Shown piece after piece: positions 55,108 to 64,000 of a stretch of DNA of 64,000 nt. Made by a program: the position numbers and the translations under genes. Under the pieces are notes generated by a model. The model worked only from the letters and a program-made list of their open reading frames with translations, was not told the origin of the DNA and ran no database searches. The DNA comes from Reyranella sp. (GTDB taxonomy: Bacteria; Pseudomonadota; Alphaproteobacteria; Reyranellales; Reyranellaceae). Position 1 is the stretch's first letter, and each line of letters opens with the position of its first letter. The stretch covers positions 1 through 64,000 of the forward strand of contig JAQSDW010000002.1 in assembly GCA_029946105.1 (NCBI GenBank). The letters are read 5' to 3'.

Positions 55108-55283
55108 GAAAATTCCCTGCTCCGACAAGTAATTTCCCTGTTCAGGCACGAAATGTTCCCTGTTCTGATCGCCGCTGTTGCAGAGCAACAATGCAGGGAT
55201 GCCGGTAGCACCGATCTTTTCACGCAGTCGCCGCCAAAAAGCTCGTCAGAATTCCCAGTAAATTTCCCTGTTAGCAGGGAATT
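55108..55283. repeat. TTCCCTG repeat cluster
   Basis: AATTCCCTG-like units occur at 55113, 55134, 55156 (21-22 bp spacing) and 55264. The last is followed by an inverted copy, giving AATTTCCCTG-TTAG-CAGGGAATT at 55261-55282. The stretch is AT-rich. Not a CRISPR array: units are too short and spacers unequal. Confidence 0.6.
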
Positions 55284-55321
55284 ACCGTGGAGAAAGGTTC
55301 GTGGTGGACTGCGCCCACCGC

Positions 55322-55426
55322 CAGGGAGGCTGGCAACTTTTTCTCCGAGGGCCTCCGCGTCGCGAAGAACGCCCACTTCGCGGGGTTTCTCGCGCGCAAA
55401 ACAGCCATCATGCAGCGCACAGTTCG
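55322..55426 (+). repeat. 105-bp direct repeat, copy B
   Basis: Ungapped partner of 46992-47096 (copy A), same orientation, 8330 bp away. Encodes GLRVAKNAHFAGFLARKTA in one frame. See copy A. Confidence 0.65.
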
Positions 55427-55430
55427 GCGC

Positions 55431-56054
55431 TCAACACACCGCCGCAACGCCCAGGACAGGAATGCCGGAAGCGCCCGCCCTCCTCTCGCTGAGCAACCGC
55501 CGCGCTTCGCTCAGCCGATTGGCACCGAGATAGGCCCTCAACAGGGTGAACTCGATCAGGTCGTGTTGCGCGCGGCTGCCGCCAACGCGTTCGTTTTCCC
55601 CCGCGAGCGGTGCGAGCGTCTTGATCGTACCGGAATAGTCCCCTTGTTCGAACGGCGCGAATCCGTCCTTCAGTGCGGGAAGGTAAGAGCCGAGCGTCGT
55701 CAGGGTGTCGATCATGCCTTTCTGGACCCACCGATTGACCACAATGGTTTGGGCCGAGGTGCAGGACAGCCTATAGCCGTCCGGTTTGGCGTTGGCGACG
55801 GCGCGCAGGCCGAGGCTGCCGTTGGCGCCGCCCTTATTGTCCACGATGATTTGTGGGCCAAGGATCGGCGACATCAGGTGCGCCAGTTCGCGAGCGCTGA
55901 TGTCGTTACTGTCGCCCGGAGCATAGCCGACGACAAAGGTGACGGGGCTGGTCGGCCAAGCGGCTTGTGCGCGCAGCGATGACGGCAGTGCAACGGCTGC
56001 CGTGCCAAGTGCGACCACGCGTCGGCGTGTGAAGGCGGTCCCAATTGGCTCCAT
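55431..56054 (-). CDS. Chimeric ORF: truncated Bug-type binding protein fused to TPR protein tail
   Basis: 207 aa. Residues 1-115 are the N-terminal part of a Bug (tripartite tricarboxylate) binding protein: a Tat-like leader TRRRVVALGTAAVALP, then WPTSPVTFVVGYAPGDSNDISAR and GPQIIVDNKGGANGSLG. Residues 120-207 change to LPALKDGFAPFEQGDYSGTI and IGGSRAQHDL-like sequence, the C-terminal part of a bacterial TPR protein. The second half of the binding domain is missing, so transport function is lost. It looks like a deletion fusion that stayed in frame. Confidence 0.65.
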   Translation of the reverse strand: MEPIGTAFTRRRVVALGTAAVALPSSLRAQAAWPTSPVTFVVGYAPGDSNDISARELAHLMSPILGPQIIVDNKGGANGSLGLRAVANAKPDGYRLSCTSAQTIVVNRWVQKGMIDTLTTLGSYLPALKDGFAPFEQGDYSGTIKTLAPLAGENERVGGSRAQHDLIEFTLLRAYLGANRLSEARRLLSERRAGASGIPVLGVAAVC

Positions 56055-56092
56055 GCTCTAAACGCTAGCACTTCGATCCGCAGCGGTCCGTT

Positions 56093-56125
56093 CTTATGTC
56101 CGCTCCCTGGCTTATGTCCGCTCCC
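56093..56125. repeat. Tandem CTTATGTCCGCTCCC repeat
   Basis: Two exact 15-bp copies (56093-56107 and 56111-56125) in the gap between nrsF and the chimeric ORF. Origin unknown; may be a dispersed repeat unit. Confidence 0.6.
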
Positions 56126-56134
56126 GGCCCGGCC

Positions 56135-56770
56135 TCACCAGCGCAGCAGCCGACGTCCCGCAAGGGCACCGAGAGCGATCATGGGCAACGTCGCCAGCAC
56201 GTACCAAGTCATGACGAACAGTGGCGAGTCGTCGAAGCAGTGAAAGGCGTACAGCGCCGCGCCCAACGCCGCCGCCAGAAACCCCGCCGCGGCGCCGGCC
56301 AGGAGGGGCGAGGCGGGAGCGGTCGACCGCAATGCTGCCAACACGGCCACAAGCGGCGCCAATGCCAGCATGGGGATGGCCGACAGGCAGATCAGTGAAT
56401 TGCTGCCGACGAGCCGGCTGCGCCAGGCTTCCACCGGAACCGCCGCCAGTTCGATCGCGACGGCCGCAGTAGCGAGCCCCAGCAGCGGCAACAGCCACCA
56501 GCCGGCATGCCGCGGCGGCACCGGCCGGCTGAGCGCCCGGCAGAGGCCGAAGGCCGAGACGAGGGCCAGCAGTACCAGGACGAGCTTGAGGTCGAAGCGC
56601 CAGGTCGCGAGCGCCGCGGCGAAATCCTTGCGAATACTCAGTTCGACGAAAAATACGACGAGCGACACGGCGCCGCCCGCCGCCAAGGCGAGCGGCAGTC
56701 CCCGCGCAAAGCCCCTGCCCGGGACGGCACGATCGGCGACCAGCGCCGCCACCAGTTCGTCGGTCTTCAT
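56135..56770 (-). CDS. nrsF: NrsF family (DUF1109) anti-sigma factor
   Basis: Product of 211 aa with six membrane segments and short loops. The cytosolic N-terminus MKTDELVAALVADRAVP is typical of DUF1109/NrsF, which holds SigF-type ECF factors at the membrane. Two Cys in or near membrane segments (GLCRAL and SLICLS) and one in HCFDD may take part in metal or redox sensing. The start overlaps the sigma stop by 4 bp. Confidence 0.88.
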   Translation of the reverse strand: MKTDELVAALVADRAVPGRGFARGLPLALAAGGAVSLVVFFVELSIRKDFAAALATWRFDLKLVLVLLALVSAFGLCRALSRPVPPRHAGWWLLPLLGLATAAVAIELAAVPVEAWRSRLVGSNSLICLSAIPMLALAPLVAVLAALRSTAPASPLLAGAAAGFLAAALGAALYAFHCFDDSPLFVMTWYVLATLPMIALGALAGRRLLRW

Positions 56771-57315
56771 GGGCGCTCCTTGCGGTAGGCGACGGCCAAC
56801 GCCCTGAGCGCGCGATGCAGCGTGACACGCACGGCGCCCTCGGTCATGCTCAGCGTCGAGCCGACATCGCGTGCGCTATGGCCCTCGATCGAGATCGCCT
56901 CGACGATGCGGCGTTGACGCTCGGACAGGCCCGACAGTATCTGCCTTGTGTCCGCCGCCGTACCCGCTTCGCCGGCCTCCGGCGCCGCCAAGGTGCCGGC
57001 ATGGTCGTCGATATCGAGGTGGTCGTGGAACCCACGCCGGCGCAAATGGTCGACCAGCTTGTGACGCGCGATGGCGTGCAGCCACGGCTCGAGGGGCTGC
57101 GCCTCGTCCCAGGTGTCACGCTTCAGATGCATGGCCAGCAACGTTTCCTGCACGATGTCCTCACTGTCCCCGATGCCGCGTCCCGCCCGCGCCAGGCCCC
57201 GCCGCGCGACGCCTCGCAACCAGATCGCGACACGCCCGAGCAACTGGCGATACGCCTCGTCGTCGCCGTTCCTGGCCGCGCGCATCAGCACGGAGAGATC
57301 GTCGGAATTGGACAA
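56767..57315 (-). CDS. ECF sigma factor, ECF16/SigF-like
   Basis: Product of about 182 aa from TTG 57315 (ATG 57285 is a possible later start). Region 2: DSEDIVQETLLAMHLKRDTW and HAIARHKLVDHLRRRGFH. Region 4: LSERQRRIVEAISIEGHSARDVGSTLSMTEGAVRVTLHRA. Followed by nrsF in the standard SigF arrangement. A promoter of its own type, GTAATG-N16-CGAA, ends 22 bp before the start, so it should amplify itself. In Caulobacter the orthologous factor responds to metal/oxidative stress. Confidence 0.9.
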   Translation of the reverse strand: MSNSDDLSVLMRAARNGDDEAYRQLLGRVAIWLRGVARRGLARAGRGIGDSEDIVQETLLAMHLKRDTWDEAQPLEPWLHAIARHKLVDHLRRRGFHDHLDIDDHAGTLAAPEAGEAGTAADTRQILSGLSERQRRIVEAISIEGHSARDVGSTLSMTEGAVRVTLHRALRALAVAYRKERP

Positions 57316-57336
57316 GGCGTATGGTCTCTTTGTTCA

Positions 57337-57362
57337 TTCGCTGTGACGAGGCGAAACATTAC
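57337..57362 (-). promoter_or_regulatory. SigF-type promoter of the sigma/nrsF operon
   Basis: Minus strand GTAATG (57362-57357), 16 bp, CGAA (57340-57337). Differs at one or two positions from the Caulobacter SigF consensus GTAACC-N16-CGAA. Predicts a 5' leader of about 15 nt. Confidence 0.7.
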
Positions 57363-57427
57363 AGGCCGATTGCCGATGCACCTAGGGAGTGTCGGCGGGA
57401 GCCCTGCGAAAAATAATTCTTTTCCGC

Positions 57428-57453
57428 GTAACGTCCCGGGCGGGCCTCGCGAA
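57428..57453 (+). promoter_or_regulatory. SigF-type promoter of the bufferin gene
   Basis: GTAACG (57428-57433), 16 bp, CGAA (57450-57453), 46 bp before the bufA2-like start. Same spacing and almost same boxes as the divergent sigma promoter. Confidence 0.72.
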
Positions 57454-57498
57454 AGACCTGATACGGGCCTGATGCCCGCACCGTCCAGGAGGATCACC

Positions 57499-57735
57499 AT
57501 GAACAAGCAAGCCATCATCGCTACCGCCGCCTCGCTCTTCGCCGCGGCCACGTTCGCCACTGCCGCGCATGCACAGTCGGTGCATTGCGGCGGTACCAAC
57601 GCCTGCAAGGGCCAGAGCGCTTGCAAGGGCGCCAACAACGCGTGCAAGGGCCAGAATGCCTGCAAGGGCCAAGGCTTCACGCCGGCCAAGGACGCGGCCG
57701 ATTGCACCACCAAGGGCGGCAAGATCGTACCCTGA
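57499..57735 (+). CDS. bufA2: BufA2-like periplasmic bufferin-type peptide
   Basis: Product of 78 aa from ATG 57499 (CCAGGAGG upstream). A signal peptide (TAASLFAAATFATAAHA) is followed by a Cys-rich region with four ACKG motifs and six Cys (30, 36, 42, 49, 55, 69), ending CTTKGGKIV. This is the pattern of BufA2-type bufferins, exported peptides that bind copper and other thiophilic metals after modification of Cys by BufB/BufC. Neither bufB nor bufC is in the window. Regulated by the SigF-type promoter. Confidence 0.78.
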   Translation: MNKQAIIATAASLFAAATFATAAHAQSVHCGGTNACKGQSACKGANNACKGQNACKGQGFTPAKDAADCTTKGGKIVP

Positions 57736-57756
57736 TCGAGGTCTGAAGGCGGCCGA

Positions 57757-57777
57757 GGCCAGCGATAGGCCTCGTCC
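57757..57777 (+). terminator. Weak hairpin between bufA2-like and DoxX genes
   Basis: CGAGGCC-AGCGATA-GGCCTCG forms a 7-bp stem 22 bp after the stop, with no T tract. It may reduce but not abolish read-through into the DoxX gene. Confidence 0.4.
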
Positions 57778-57855
57778 TCGCGCCGTCGAGCCCCTCAAAC
57801 CGCCCCCAATGCGGCCGGGTCTTCGACGGCGCTCTTTCAGTTGCCGGGAGCCGTC

Positions 57856-58332
57856 ATGAACGCCGTCATCACAATCTTCTACGACTGGTCACGCATCGTT
57901 GCGGGCTACTTCGCCTGGGCGGCGCCGCTCGCCGGACGGATCACCGTCGGTTGGGTGTTCCTGTGGAGCGGTTGGCAGAAACTACACATCCTGCCGCGCA
58001 TGATCGAGAATTTCAGGGACTGGGGCATTCCCGCGCCTGAGATCATGGCGCCCTTCGCTTCCGGCGTGGAACTGGTGACCGGCGTCTTGCTGCTGGTGGG
58101 CCTGCTCACGCGCTTCGCGGCGGTACCGATGATGATCGTGATGGCGGTGGCCATCGCATCGGCAAAGGCCAGCCAGATCGATTCACTCGAGACCTTCCTC
58201 GGCTTCGAAGAGGTCGCCTACTTCGTCATGTTCGCCTGGCTCGCCATCGCAGGCCCCGGACCGGTCTCGCTCGATCATGTCGTGTTGAAGACATTCCGAC
58301 CCGGACGCCTGCCGGAAGACTACGGGGCGTAG
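57856..58332 (+). CDS. DoxX family membrane protein
   Basis: Product of 158 aa from ATG 57856. Four membrane segments with GWVFLWSGWQKL and FASGVELVTGVLLLVGLLTRFAA, typical of DoxX. In bufferin operons a DoxX protein (BufD) is a regular member, which supports a common role with the gene before it. Alone, DoxX proteins are linked to thiol/sulfur redox. No separate SigF promoter was found, so it probably shares the upstream one. Confidence 0.9.
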   Translation: MNAVITIFYDWSRIVAGYFAWAAPLAGRITVGWVFLWSGWQKLHILPRMIENFRDWGIPAPEIMAPFASGVELVTGVLLLVGLLTRFAAVPMMIVMAVAIASAKASQIDSLETFLGFEEVAYFVMFAWLAIAGPGPVSLDHVVLKTFRPGRLPEDYGA

Positions 58333-58355
58333 ACGCTCTACTCTCGCCGCGGCCG

Positions 58356-59762
58356 CTAGATGTGCAAGGCTTCGCCGAGCGCCCGCAGGCTGGCCTCGTG
58401 GAAGGCCTCTCCCAGTGTCGGATGGGCATGAATGGTGCCGGCGATATCTTCCAGGCGAGCCCCCATTTCGAGCGCCAGGCCAAAGGCGCTGGACAGTTCC
58501 GACACACCGGCACCGACCGCCGAGATGCCGAGCACCAGGTGATTGTCGGTTCGCGCCACCACGCGCACGAAACCGTCCTCCGCCCCCAGCGTCATCGCGC
58601 GGCCGTTGGCGGTCAGAGGAAACATGCCGACATGCACATCATGACCGGCCGAGCGAGCGGCGTCGGGCGAGAGGCCGACGGTGACGATCTCGGGATCGGT
58701 GAAGCAGACGGCCGGGATTACCGCACCGTCGAATATGCGGCGATGGCCGGCGATTATTTCGGCAACCACCACACCCTGCGCCATCGCGCGGTGCGCCAGC
58801 ATCGGCTCCCCGGTCAGGTCGCCCACCGCCCAGACATTGTGCATGGAGGTCGCACAGCGTTCGTCGATGCGCACGAAGGCGCCGTTCATCGTGAGGTCGA
58901 GCCGGTTGAGGCCAAGACCCGTCGTCCTAGCCCGCCTGCCCGTCGCGACAAGGATTAGGTCGGCCGGGATGTCGCGCGCCGCGGCGCCGTCCTGCACCAC
59001 CTGCAGCGCGTCGCCGGCATCGGAGAGGCCGGAGGCCCTGACGCGCGTCAGGACCTCGACCCCCAAGGCACGAAGACGCCGGACCACCGGCCGGGTGAGT
59101 TCGGAGTCGTAGGCGGGCAGGATCCGGTCCTCTGCCTCGACAACCGTGACCTTGGCGCCGAGCTTGGCGAAGGCGATCCCGAGTTCCAGTCCGATGTAAC
59201 CTGCGCCCACGACCGCCAGGCGCTCGGGCACCGCCGACAGCGACAGCGCTTCGGTCGAAGAGATGATGCGTCCGCCGAAGGGCAGCACCGCCACGCTCGC
59301 GGCCTCCGAGCCCGTGGCCAGCACAACATGCTCGGCCCGTACGACCTGGGGCCCGGTATCCGTTTCGACCCGGCAGGTCTTGCCGTCCACCATCTCGGCG
59401 TGGCCATGGACGATCTTTACCTTGTAGCGCTTCAGCAGTGCGCCAACGCCACCGGTGAGACGGCCGACAATGCCGTCCTTCCATTCCATCGTGCGGGCGA
59501 ATTCCAGCGTCGGCCGCTCGACACGCAAGCCGAACGGCGCGGACGTCGCCTGCTCATGCGCGTGCCGGTAGGCGTCGGCCACGTGGATGAGCGCCTTCGA
59601 CGGAATGCAGCCGACATTGAGGCAGGTTCCGCCCAACCCGCCCTCGCGACCGCCCTGTTCGACGAGCACCACGTCGAGCCCGAGCTGCCCGGCGCGAATC
59701 GCTGTGACATAGCCGCCGGGGCCACCGCCGACGACCAGGACCTTGGCAGAAATCTCAGCCAT
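58356..59762 (-). CDS. lpdA: Dihydrolipoyl dehydrogenase (E3) of the branched-chain complex
   Basis: Product of 468 aa from ATG 59762 (track TTG at 59774). FAD site [21 protein letters not shown], redox disulfide [20 protein letters not shown] site [12 protein letters not shown] and the C-terminal His-Glu pair [13 protein letters not shown]. Reoxidises the dihydrolipoyl groups of E2. Last gene of the bkd operon, 1 bp after E2. Confidence 0.96.
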   Translation of the reverse strand: MAEISAKVLVVGGGPGGYVTAIRAGQLGLDVVLVEQGGREGGLGGTCLNVGCIPSKALIHVADAYRHAHEQATSAPFGLRVERPTLEFARTMEWKDGIVGRLTGGVGALLKRYKVKIVHGHAEMVDGKTCRVETDTGPQVVRAEHVVLATGSEAASVAVLPFGGRIISSTEALSLSAVPERLAVVGAGYIGLELGIAFAKLGAKVTVVEAEDRILPAYDSELTRPVVRRLRALGVEVLTRVRASGLSDAGDALQVVQDGAAARDIPADLILVATGRRARTTGLGLNRLDLTMNGAFVRIDERCATSMHNVWAVGDLTGEPMLAHRAMAQGVVVAEIIAGHRRIFDGAVIPAVCFTDPEIVTVGLSPDAARSAGHDVHVGMFPLTANGRAMTLGAEDGFVRVVARTDNHLVLGISAVGAGVSELSSAFGLALEMGARLEDIAGTIHAHPTLGEAFHEASLRALGEALHI

Positions 59763-59763
59763 C

Positions 59764-61029
59764 TCACGCCTCAATGAAAAGTGTCGCCGGCGCTTCGAGC
59801 AGGCCCTTGATGCGCTGGACGAAGCGCGCGGCGATATAACCGTCGATAACGCGATGATCGAAGGACGACGACAGGTTCATCATGGTACGCGGCACGAACT
59901 GCGAACCTTGCCACACCGGCCGCACGACCTGCCGGTTGATCCCGACGATCGCCACTTCCGGCCGGTTGATCACCGGCGTGGTGACGATCCCGCCGAGCGC
60001 GCCCAGGCTGGTGATCGTGATCGTCGACCCGGACAGCTCGGCGCGCGTCGCCGTTCCCTGGCGGGCGGCCTCGGCAAGACGCCGGACTTCCGCCGCAAAA
60101 TCCCACAGGCCCCGCGCCTCGCAGTGACGCACGACGGGAACCATGAGGCCGGACGGTGTATGCGTCGCGATGCCGATATGGACGCCGCCGTGCCGTTCGA
60201 TGATCTCGGCTTCGTCGTCATAGAGCGCGTTGATCTCGGGAAAATCGGCAATGGCCTTGACCAGCGCCTGCATCAGGAACGGCATGAGCGTAAGCCGGGG
60301 GCGATCCGGACGATCCTGTGCATTGAGCGTGGCCCGCAGCTCCTCGACCGCGGTCACGTCGACTTCCTCGACATAGGAGAAGTGCGCGACCCGTCGCTTC
60401 GACTCCGCCATCTTCTGGGCAATGCGCCGGCGCAAGCCGACCATCTTGATCGACTCAACACTGGTGTTGGCGACCCGGGCAGCGCTCCCTGGGGCGTTGC
60501 CGCCGCCGCGCAGGAAGGCGTCGAGATCGTCATGACCGATCCGACCGGCGGGTCCACTGCCCCGGACCTGGCGCAGATCGACACCGGCATCCCGCGCGCG
60601 ACGGCGCACAGCGGGCGAAGCCATCGGCCGGGCAATCGCGGGACGCGACGCCAGAGGTCCGTTGCTCGTTGCGGTGCGCTCGGGCCTCGGCACGGGTGCC
60701 ATCGCTTGCGCTTCCGACTTTACCGCAGCAGGGGGTTCGGGGGCCGCCACTTGCCTCGGAGCGGCAGCCACTTCTTCATTGCCATCGGCCGCGACCTCGA
60801 GACGGACAAGCTCGGCGCCCACCGCCAGGACACCACCGACCTCCGCGCCCAGCGCGATGACGGTTCCTGCGACCGGCGAGGGGATCTCAACCGTCGCCTT
60901 ATCGGTCATCACCGCGGCAAGGATCTGGTCCTCGAGCACCGACTGGCCGACGGTGACGTGCCACTCCACCACCTCTGCCTCGGCCACGCCCTCGCCGACA
61001 TCCGGCAGCTTGACGATGCGCGTGCCCAT
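59764..61029 (-). CDS. bkdB: Branched-chain 2-oxoacid dehydrogenase E2 (dihydrolipoamide acyltransferase)
   Basis: Product of 421 aa. Lipoyl domain 1-80 with Lys44 in [13 protein letters not shown], a Pro/Ala linker, peripheral-subunit-binding domain about 135-170 ([19 protein letters not shown]) and the catalytic domain ending [18 protein letters not shown]. One lipoyl domain is usual for the branched-chain form. Tightly spaced in the operon. Confidence 0.95.
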   Translation of the reverse strand: MGTRIVKLPDVGEGVAEAEVVEWHVTVGQSVLEDQILAAVMTDKATVEIPSPVAGTVIALGAEVGGVLAVGAELVRLEVAADGNEEVAAAPRQVAAPEPPAAVKSEAQAMAPVPRPERTATSNGPLASRPAIARPMASPAVRRRARDAGVDLRQVRGSGPAGRIGHDDLDAFLRGGGNAPGSAARVANTSVESIKMVGLRRRIAQKMAESKRRVAHFSYVEEVDVTAVEELRATLNAQDRPDRPRLTLMPFLMQALVKAIADFPEINALYDDEAEIIERHGGVHIGIATHTPSGLMVPVVRHCEARGLWDFAAEVRRLAEAARQGTATRAELSGSTITITSLGALGGIVTTPVINRPEVAIVGINRQVVRPVWQGSQFVPRTMMNLSSSFDHRVIDGYIAARFVQRIKGLLEAPATLFIEA

Positions 61030-61030
61030 C

Positions 61031-62044
61031 TCAGGCCTCCATCACGGCCTTGAGGGCACGGCCGACCCGCGCCGGCCCCGGGAAATAGTCCCACTCCTGC
61101 GCATGCGGATAGGGCGTGTCCCAGCCGGTCACGCGCACGACAGGCGCCTCGAGACTGTAGAAGCAATGCTCCTGGACGAGGGCGCTGAGCTCGGCGCCGA
61201 ACCCCGACGTCAACGTCGCTTCGTGGACGACCACGCACCGACCGGTCTTCTCCACCGATGCCGCGATGGTTTCGAGGTCGTATGGCAACAGGGTACGGAG
61301 ATCGATGATCTCGGCGTCGATGCCGATGTCGGCAACGGCGGCCTCGGCCACGAAGACCATGGTGCCATAGGCCAGCACCGTGACGGCGGTCCCCGCGCGG
61401 CGAACCGCGGCCTTGCCCAGCGGCACGGTGTAGTGGCCGTCCGGGACTTCGCCCTGGGCATGCTTCGCCCACGGCGTCACGGGCCGGTCGTGATGGCCGT
61501 CGAAGGGGCCGTTGTAGAGCCGCTTGGGCTCGAGGAAAATCACCGGGTCGTTGTCCTCGATCGCCGCGATCAGCAGGCCCTTGGCGTCATAAGGGTTGGA
61601 CGGCACGACGGTCTTGAGGCCCGCGACATGGGTGAACAGGGCCTCCGGGCTCTGGCTATGGGTCTGGCCACCGAAGATGCCGCCGCCCGTCGGCATGCGC
61701 ACCACGAGTGGCGCCGTGAACTGGCCGTTGGATCGATAGCGCAGCCGTGCGGCTTCCGACACGATCTGGTCGTAGGCCGGATACATGTAATCGGCGAACT
61801 GTATCTCGACGCACGGCCGCAGGCCGTAGGCTGCCATGCCGACCGCGACGCCCACGATGCCGAGCTCGTTGATCGGCGTATCGAAGCAGCGGCTGGTGCC
61901 GAACTTCTGCTGCAGGCCCTGGGTGCAGCGGAAGACACCGCCGAAATAGCCGACGTCCTCGCCGAACACGACGACGTTGTCGTCGCGCTGCATGGAAACA
62001 TCCATGGCATCGCGGATCGCCTCGACCATGGTCTTACGCGGCAT
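61031..62044 (-). CDS. bkdA2: Branched-chain 2-oxoacid dehydrogenase E1 beta subunit
   Basis: Product of 337 aa. Transketolase pyrimidine domain followed by the C-terminal domain: VFGEDVGYFGGVFRCTQGL, DTPINELGIVGVAVGMAA and GWDTPYPHAQEWDYFP. Forms the alpha2beta2 E1 with the next upstream gene. Confidence 0.96.
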   Translation of the reverse strand: MPRKTMVEAIRDAMDVSMQRDDNVVVFGEDVGYFGGVFRCTQGLQQKFGTSRCFDTPINELGIVGVAVGMAAYGLRPCVEIQFADYMYPAYDQIVSEAARLRYRSNGQFTAPLVVRMPTGGGIFGGQTHSQSPEALFTHVAGLKTVVPSNPYDAKGLLIAAIEDNDPVIFLEPKRLYNGPFDGHHDRPVTPWAKHAQGEVPDGHYTVPLGKAAVRRAGTAVTVLAYGTMVFVAEAAVADIGIDAEIIDLRTLLPYDLETIAASVEKTGRCVVVHEATLTSGFGAELSALVQEHCFYSLEAPVVRVTGWDTPYPHAQEWDYFPGPARVGRALKAVMEA

Positions 62045-62047
62045 CGT

Positions 62048-63435
<1,388 letters not shown>

Positions 63436-63936
63436 GTGACGAGTGTACTCGACGACTATCTGGTGGACCCCGAGGTATCGCTCCTGGACAAGATCCGGAT
63501 GCAGGCCCAGGTCCTGGTCCCGGTGTTGCGCGCGCTGCGGACGGAACTGGGGAAGGACAAGGCCGACGCCATCGTGAAGCAGGCATTGCGCGACTGGTCG
63601 AAGCAGCTGTTCGCGGCCATCGGCGACGGCATCGACGGCAGCCCGCGGCGCAAGTGGGCAACCATCCAAAGCGTCTGGGGCGACGTCTCCGGGCGGGAGG
63701 TCGAGGTCGAGGTTCTTCGCCAGGACAAGGAGGCCATGGACATCGACGTGACGCGCTGCCGCTTCGCAGAATTCTTCCGCGCGCTCGGCGAACCCGAGCT
63801 CGGCGCGTTGCTGATATGCGAGGCAGACTTCGACATCGCCGCAGCCGGTACGGGGGAAGTGAGTCTCGACCGCGCCCAGACGATCATGCAGGGCGCGCCA
63901 AGCTGCACTTTCCGCTACCGGTTTGCGCCGCGCTAA
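63436..63936 (+). CDS. L-2-amino-thiazoline-4-carboxylic acid hydrolase family protein
   Basis: Product of 166 aa from GTG 63436, with GGGAGG upstream; the track start at 63361 is earlier. VTRCRFAEFFRALGEPELGALLICEADFDIA is the family's conserved region with its Cys. The founding enzymes convert L-ATC to N-carbamoyl-cysteine; most relatives are uncharacterised, so the substrate here is open. Divergent from the bkd operon. Confidence 0.85.
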   Translation: MTSVLDDYLVDPEVSLLDKIRMQAQVLVPVLRALRTELGKDKADAIVKQALRDWSKQLFAAIGDGIDGSPRRKWATIQSVWGDVSGREVEVEVLRQDKEAMDIDVTRCRFAEFFRALGEPELGALLICEADFDIAAAGTGEVSLDRAQTIMQGAPSCTFRYRFAPR

Positions 63937-64000
63937 CTGTCTCTATCTTAGCCTGGGCCTTACCTTGGCGGCTTGCTGGTCCACCGGGGCGGCAGCAGGT
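63937..64000. other. Short right edge
   Basis: Sixty-four bases with no feature I can support. Confidence 0.4.

Noticed and set aside
55108-55283. Possible CRISPR array
   Set aside because: Repeat units are only about 9-12 bp, spacing is 21-22 bp then over 100 bp, and no cas gene is present.

Overview
The window is one contiguous, gene-dense, high-GC chromosomal segment. It suggests a free-living, aerobic alphaproteobacterium. The signs are an F0 ATP synthase cluster (atpI-atpB-atpE-b'-b) without the F1 genes and with duplicated b and b' subunits, a split glycine decarboxylase (gcvPA/gcvPB), an ECF16/SigF-like sigma factor with an NrsF anti-sigma, and the general gene style. A Rhodospirillales/Reyranella-like or Hyphomicrobiales-like host is a guess from style only. 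No plasmid or phage backbone, rRNA, CRISPR array or intact insertion sequence was seen.

Layout. 0-10.6 kb: a GST gene broken by an in-frame amber codon, a PA0069-type radical SAM protein, a GNAT acetyltransferase, a phosphotransferase, moaB, a cupin, then cysteine dioxygenase + CoA-transferase + lytic transglycosylase on the minus strand, and a large cupin/four-rhodanese fusion. 10.6-13.3 kb: F0 ATP synthase operon with a recognisable promoter and terminator. 13.3-19.2 kb: glycine cleavage operon (gcvT-gcvH-gcvPA-gcvPB plus an LLM oxidoreductase) behind a tandem glycine riboswitch. 19.2-22.1 kb: a TetR regulator with operator palindromes and a YciI/ECF42-type sigma pair. 22.1-30.9 kb: a translationally coupled CDGSH/lipoprotein/Fe-S oxidoreductase operon, ispH-thrB-rnhA, a COG2345-type Fe-S regulator divergent from an MFS exporter, and two secreted proteins. 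30.9-34.2 kb: epimerase, hydrolase, glycosyltransferase and a small secreted protein.

34.2-46.4 kb: the translation block thrS-infC // rpmI-rplT-pheS-pheT and lepA. The usual run is interrupted by about 3.3 kb of unrelated genes, one of them a hydrolase pseudogene with an in-frame ochre codon. thrS is preceded by a short Thr-rich ORF whose ATG lies at the predicted transcription start, followed by competing hairpins. This looks like an attenuator and is the most interesting regulatory signal in the window. infC appears to start at ATA.

46.4-56.1 kb: the accessory zone. It starts at tRNA-Ser(GGA) and contains a MaoC/racemase/substrate-binding trio, a RES/Xre toxin-antitoxin pair with 9-bp iterons, a zinc-ribbon small protein, a COG2509 flavoprotein and a truncated tRNA-Arg(ACG) 3' end that looks like an attachment-site scar. 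It also holds remnants of an ATPase, a umuC gene and a possible cysteine desulfurase, TTCCCTG repeats, and an in-frame chimera of a Bug-type binding protein with a TPR protein. A 105-bp direct repeat (about 69% identical by hand count) brackets most of this zone.

56.1-64 kb: an ECF16-like sigma factor and its NrsF anti-sigma. Divergent GTAAYG-N16-CGAA promoters point to the sigma operon itself and to a small Cys-rich bufferin-like (BufA2) gene followed by a DoxX protein. The BufB/BufC maturation genes are not in the window. Then comes a complete branched-chain 2-oxoacid dehydrogenase operon (E1alpha, E1beta, E2, E3), and divergent from it an ATC-hydrolase-family gene. All assignments are from reading the sequence; no database search was run.
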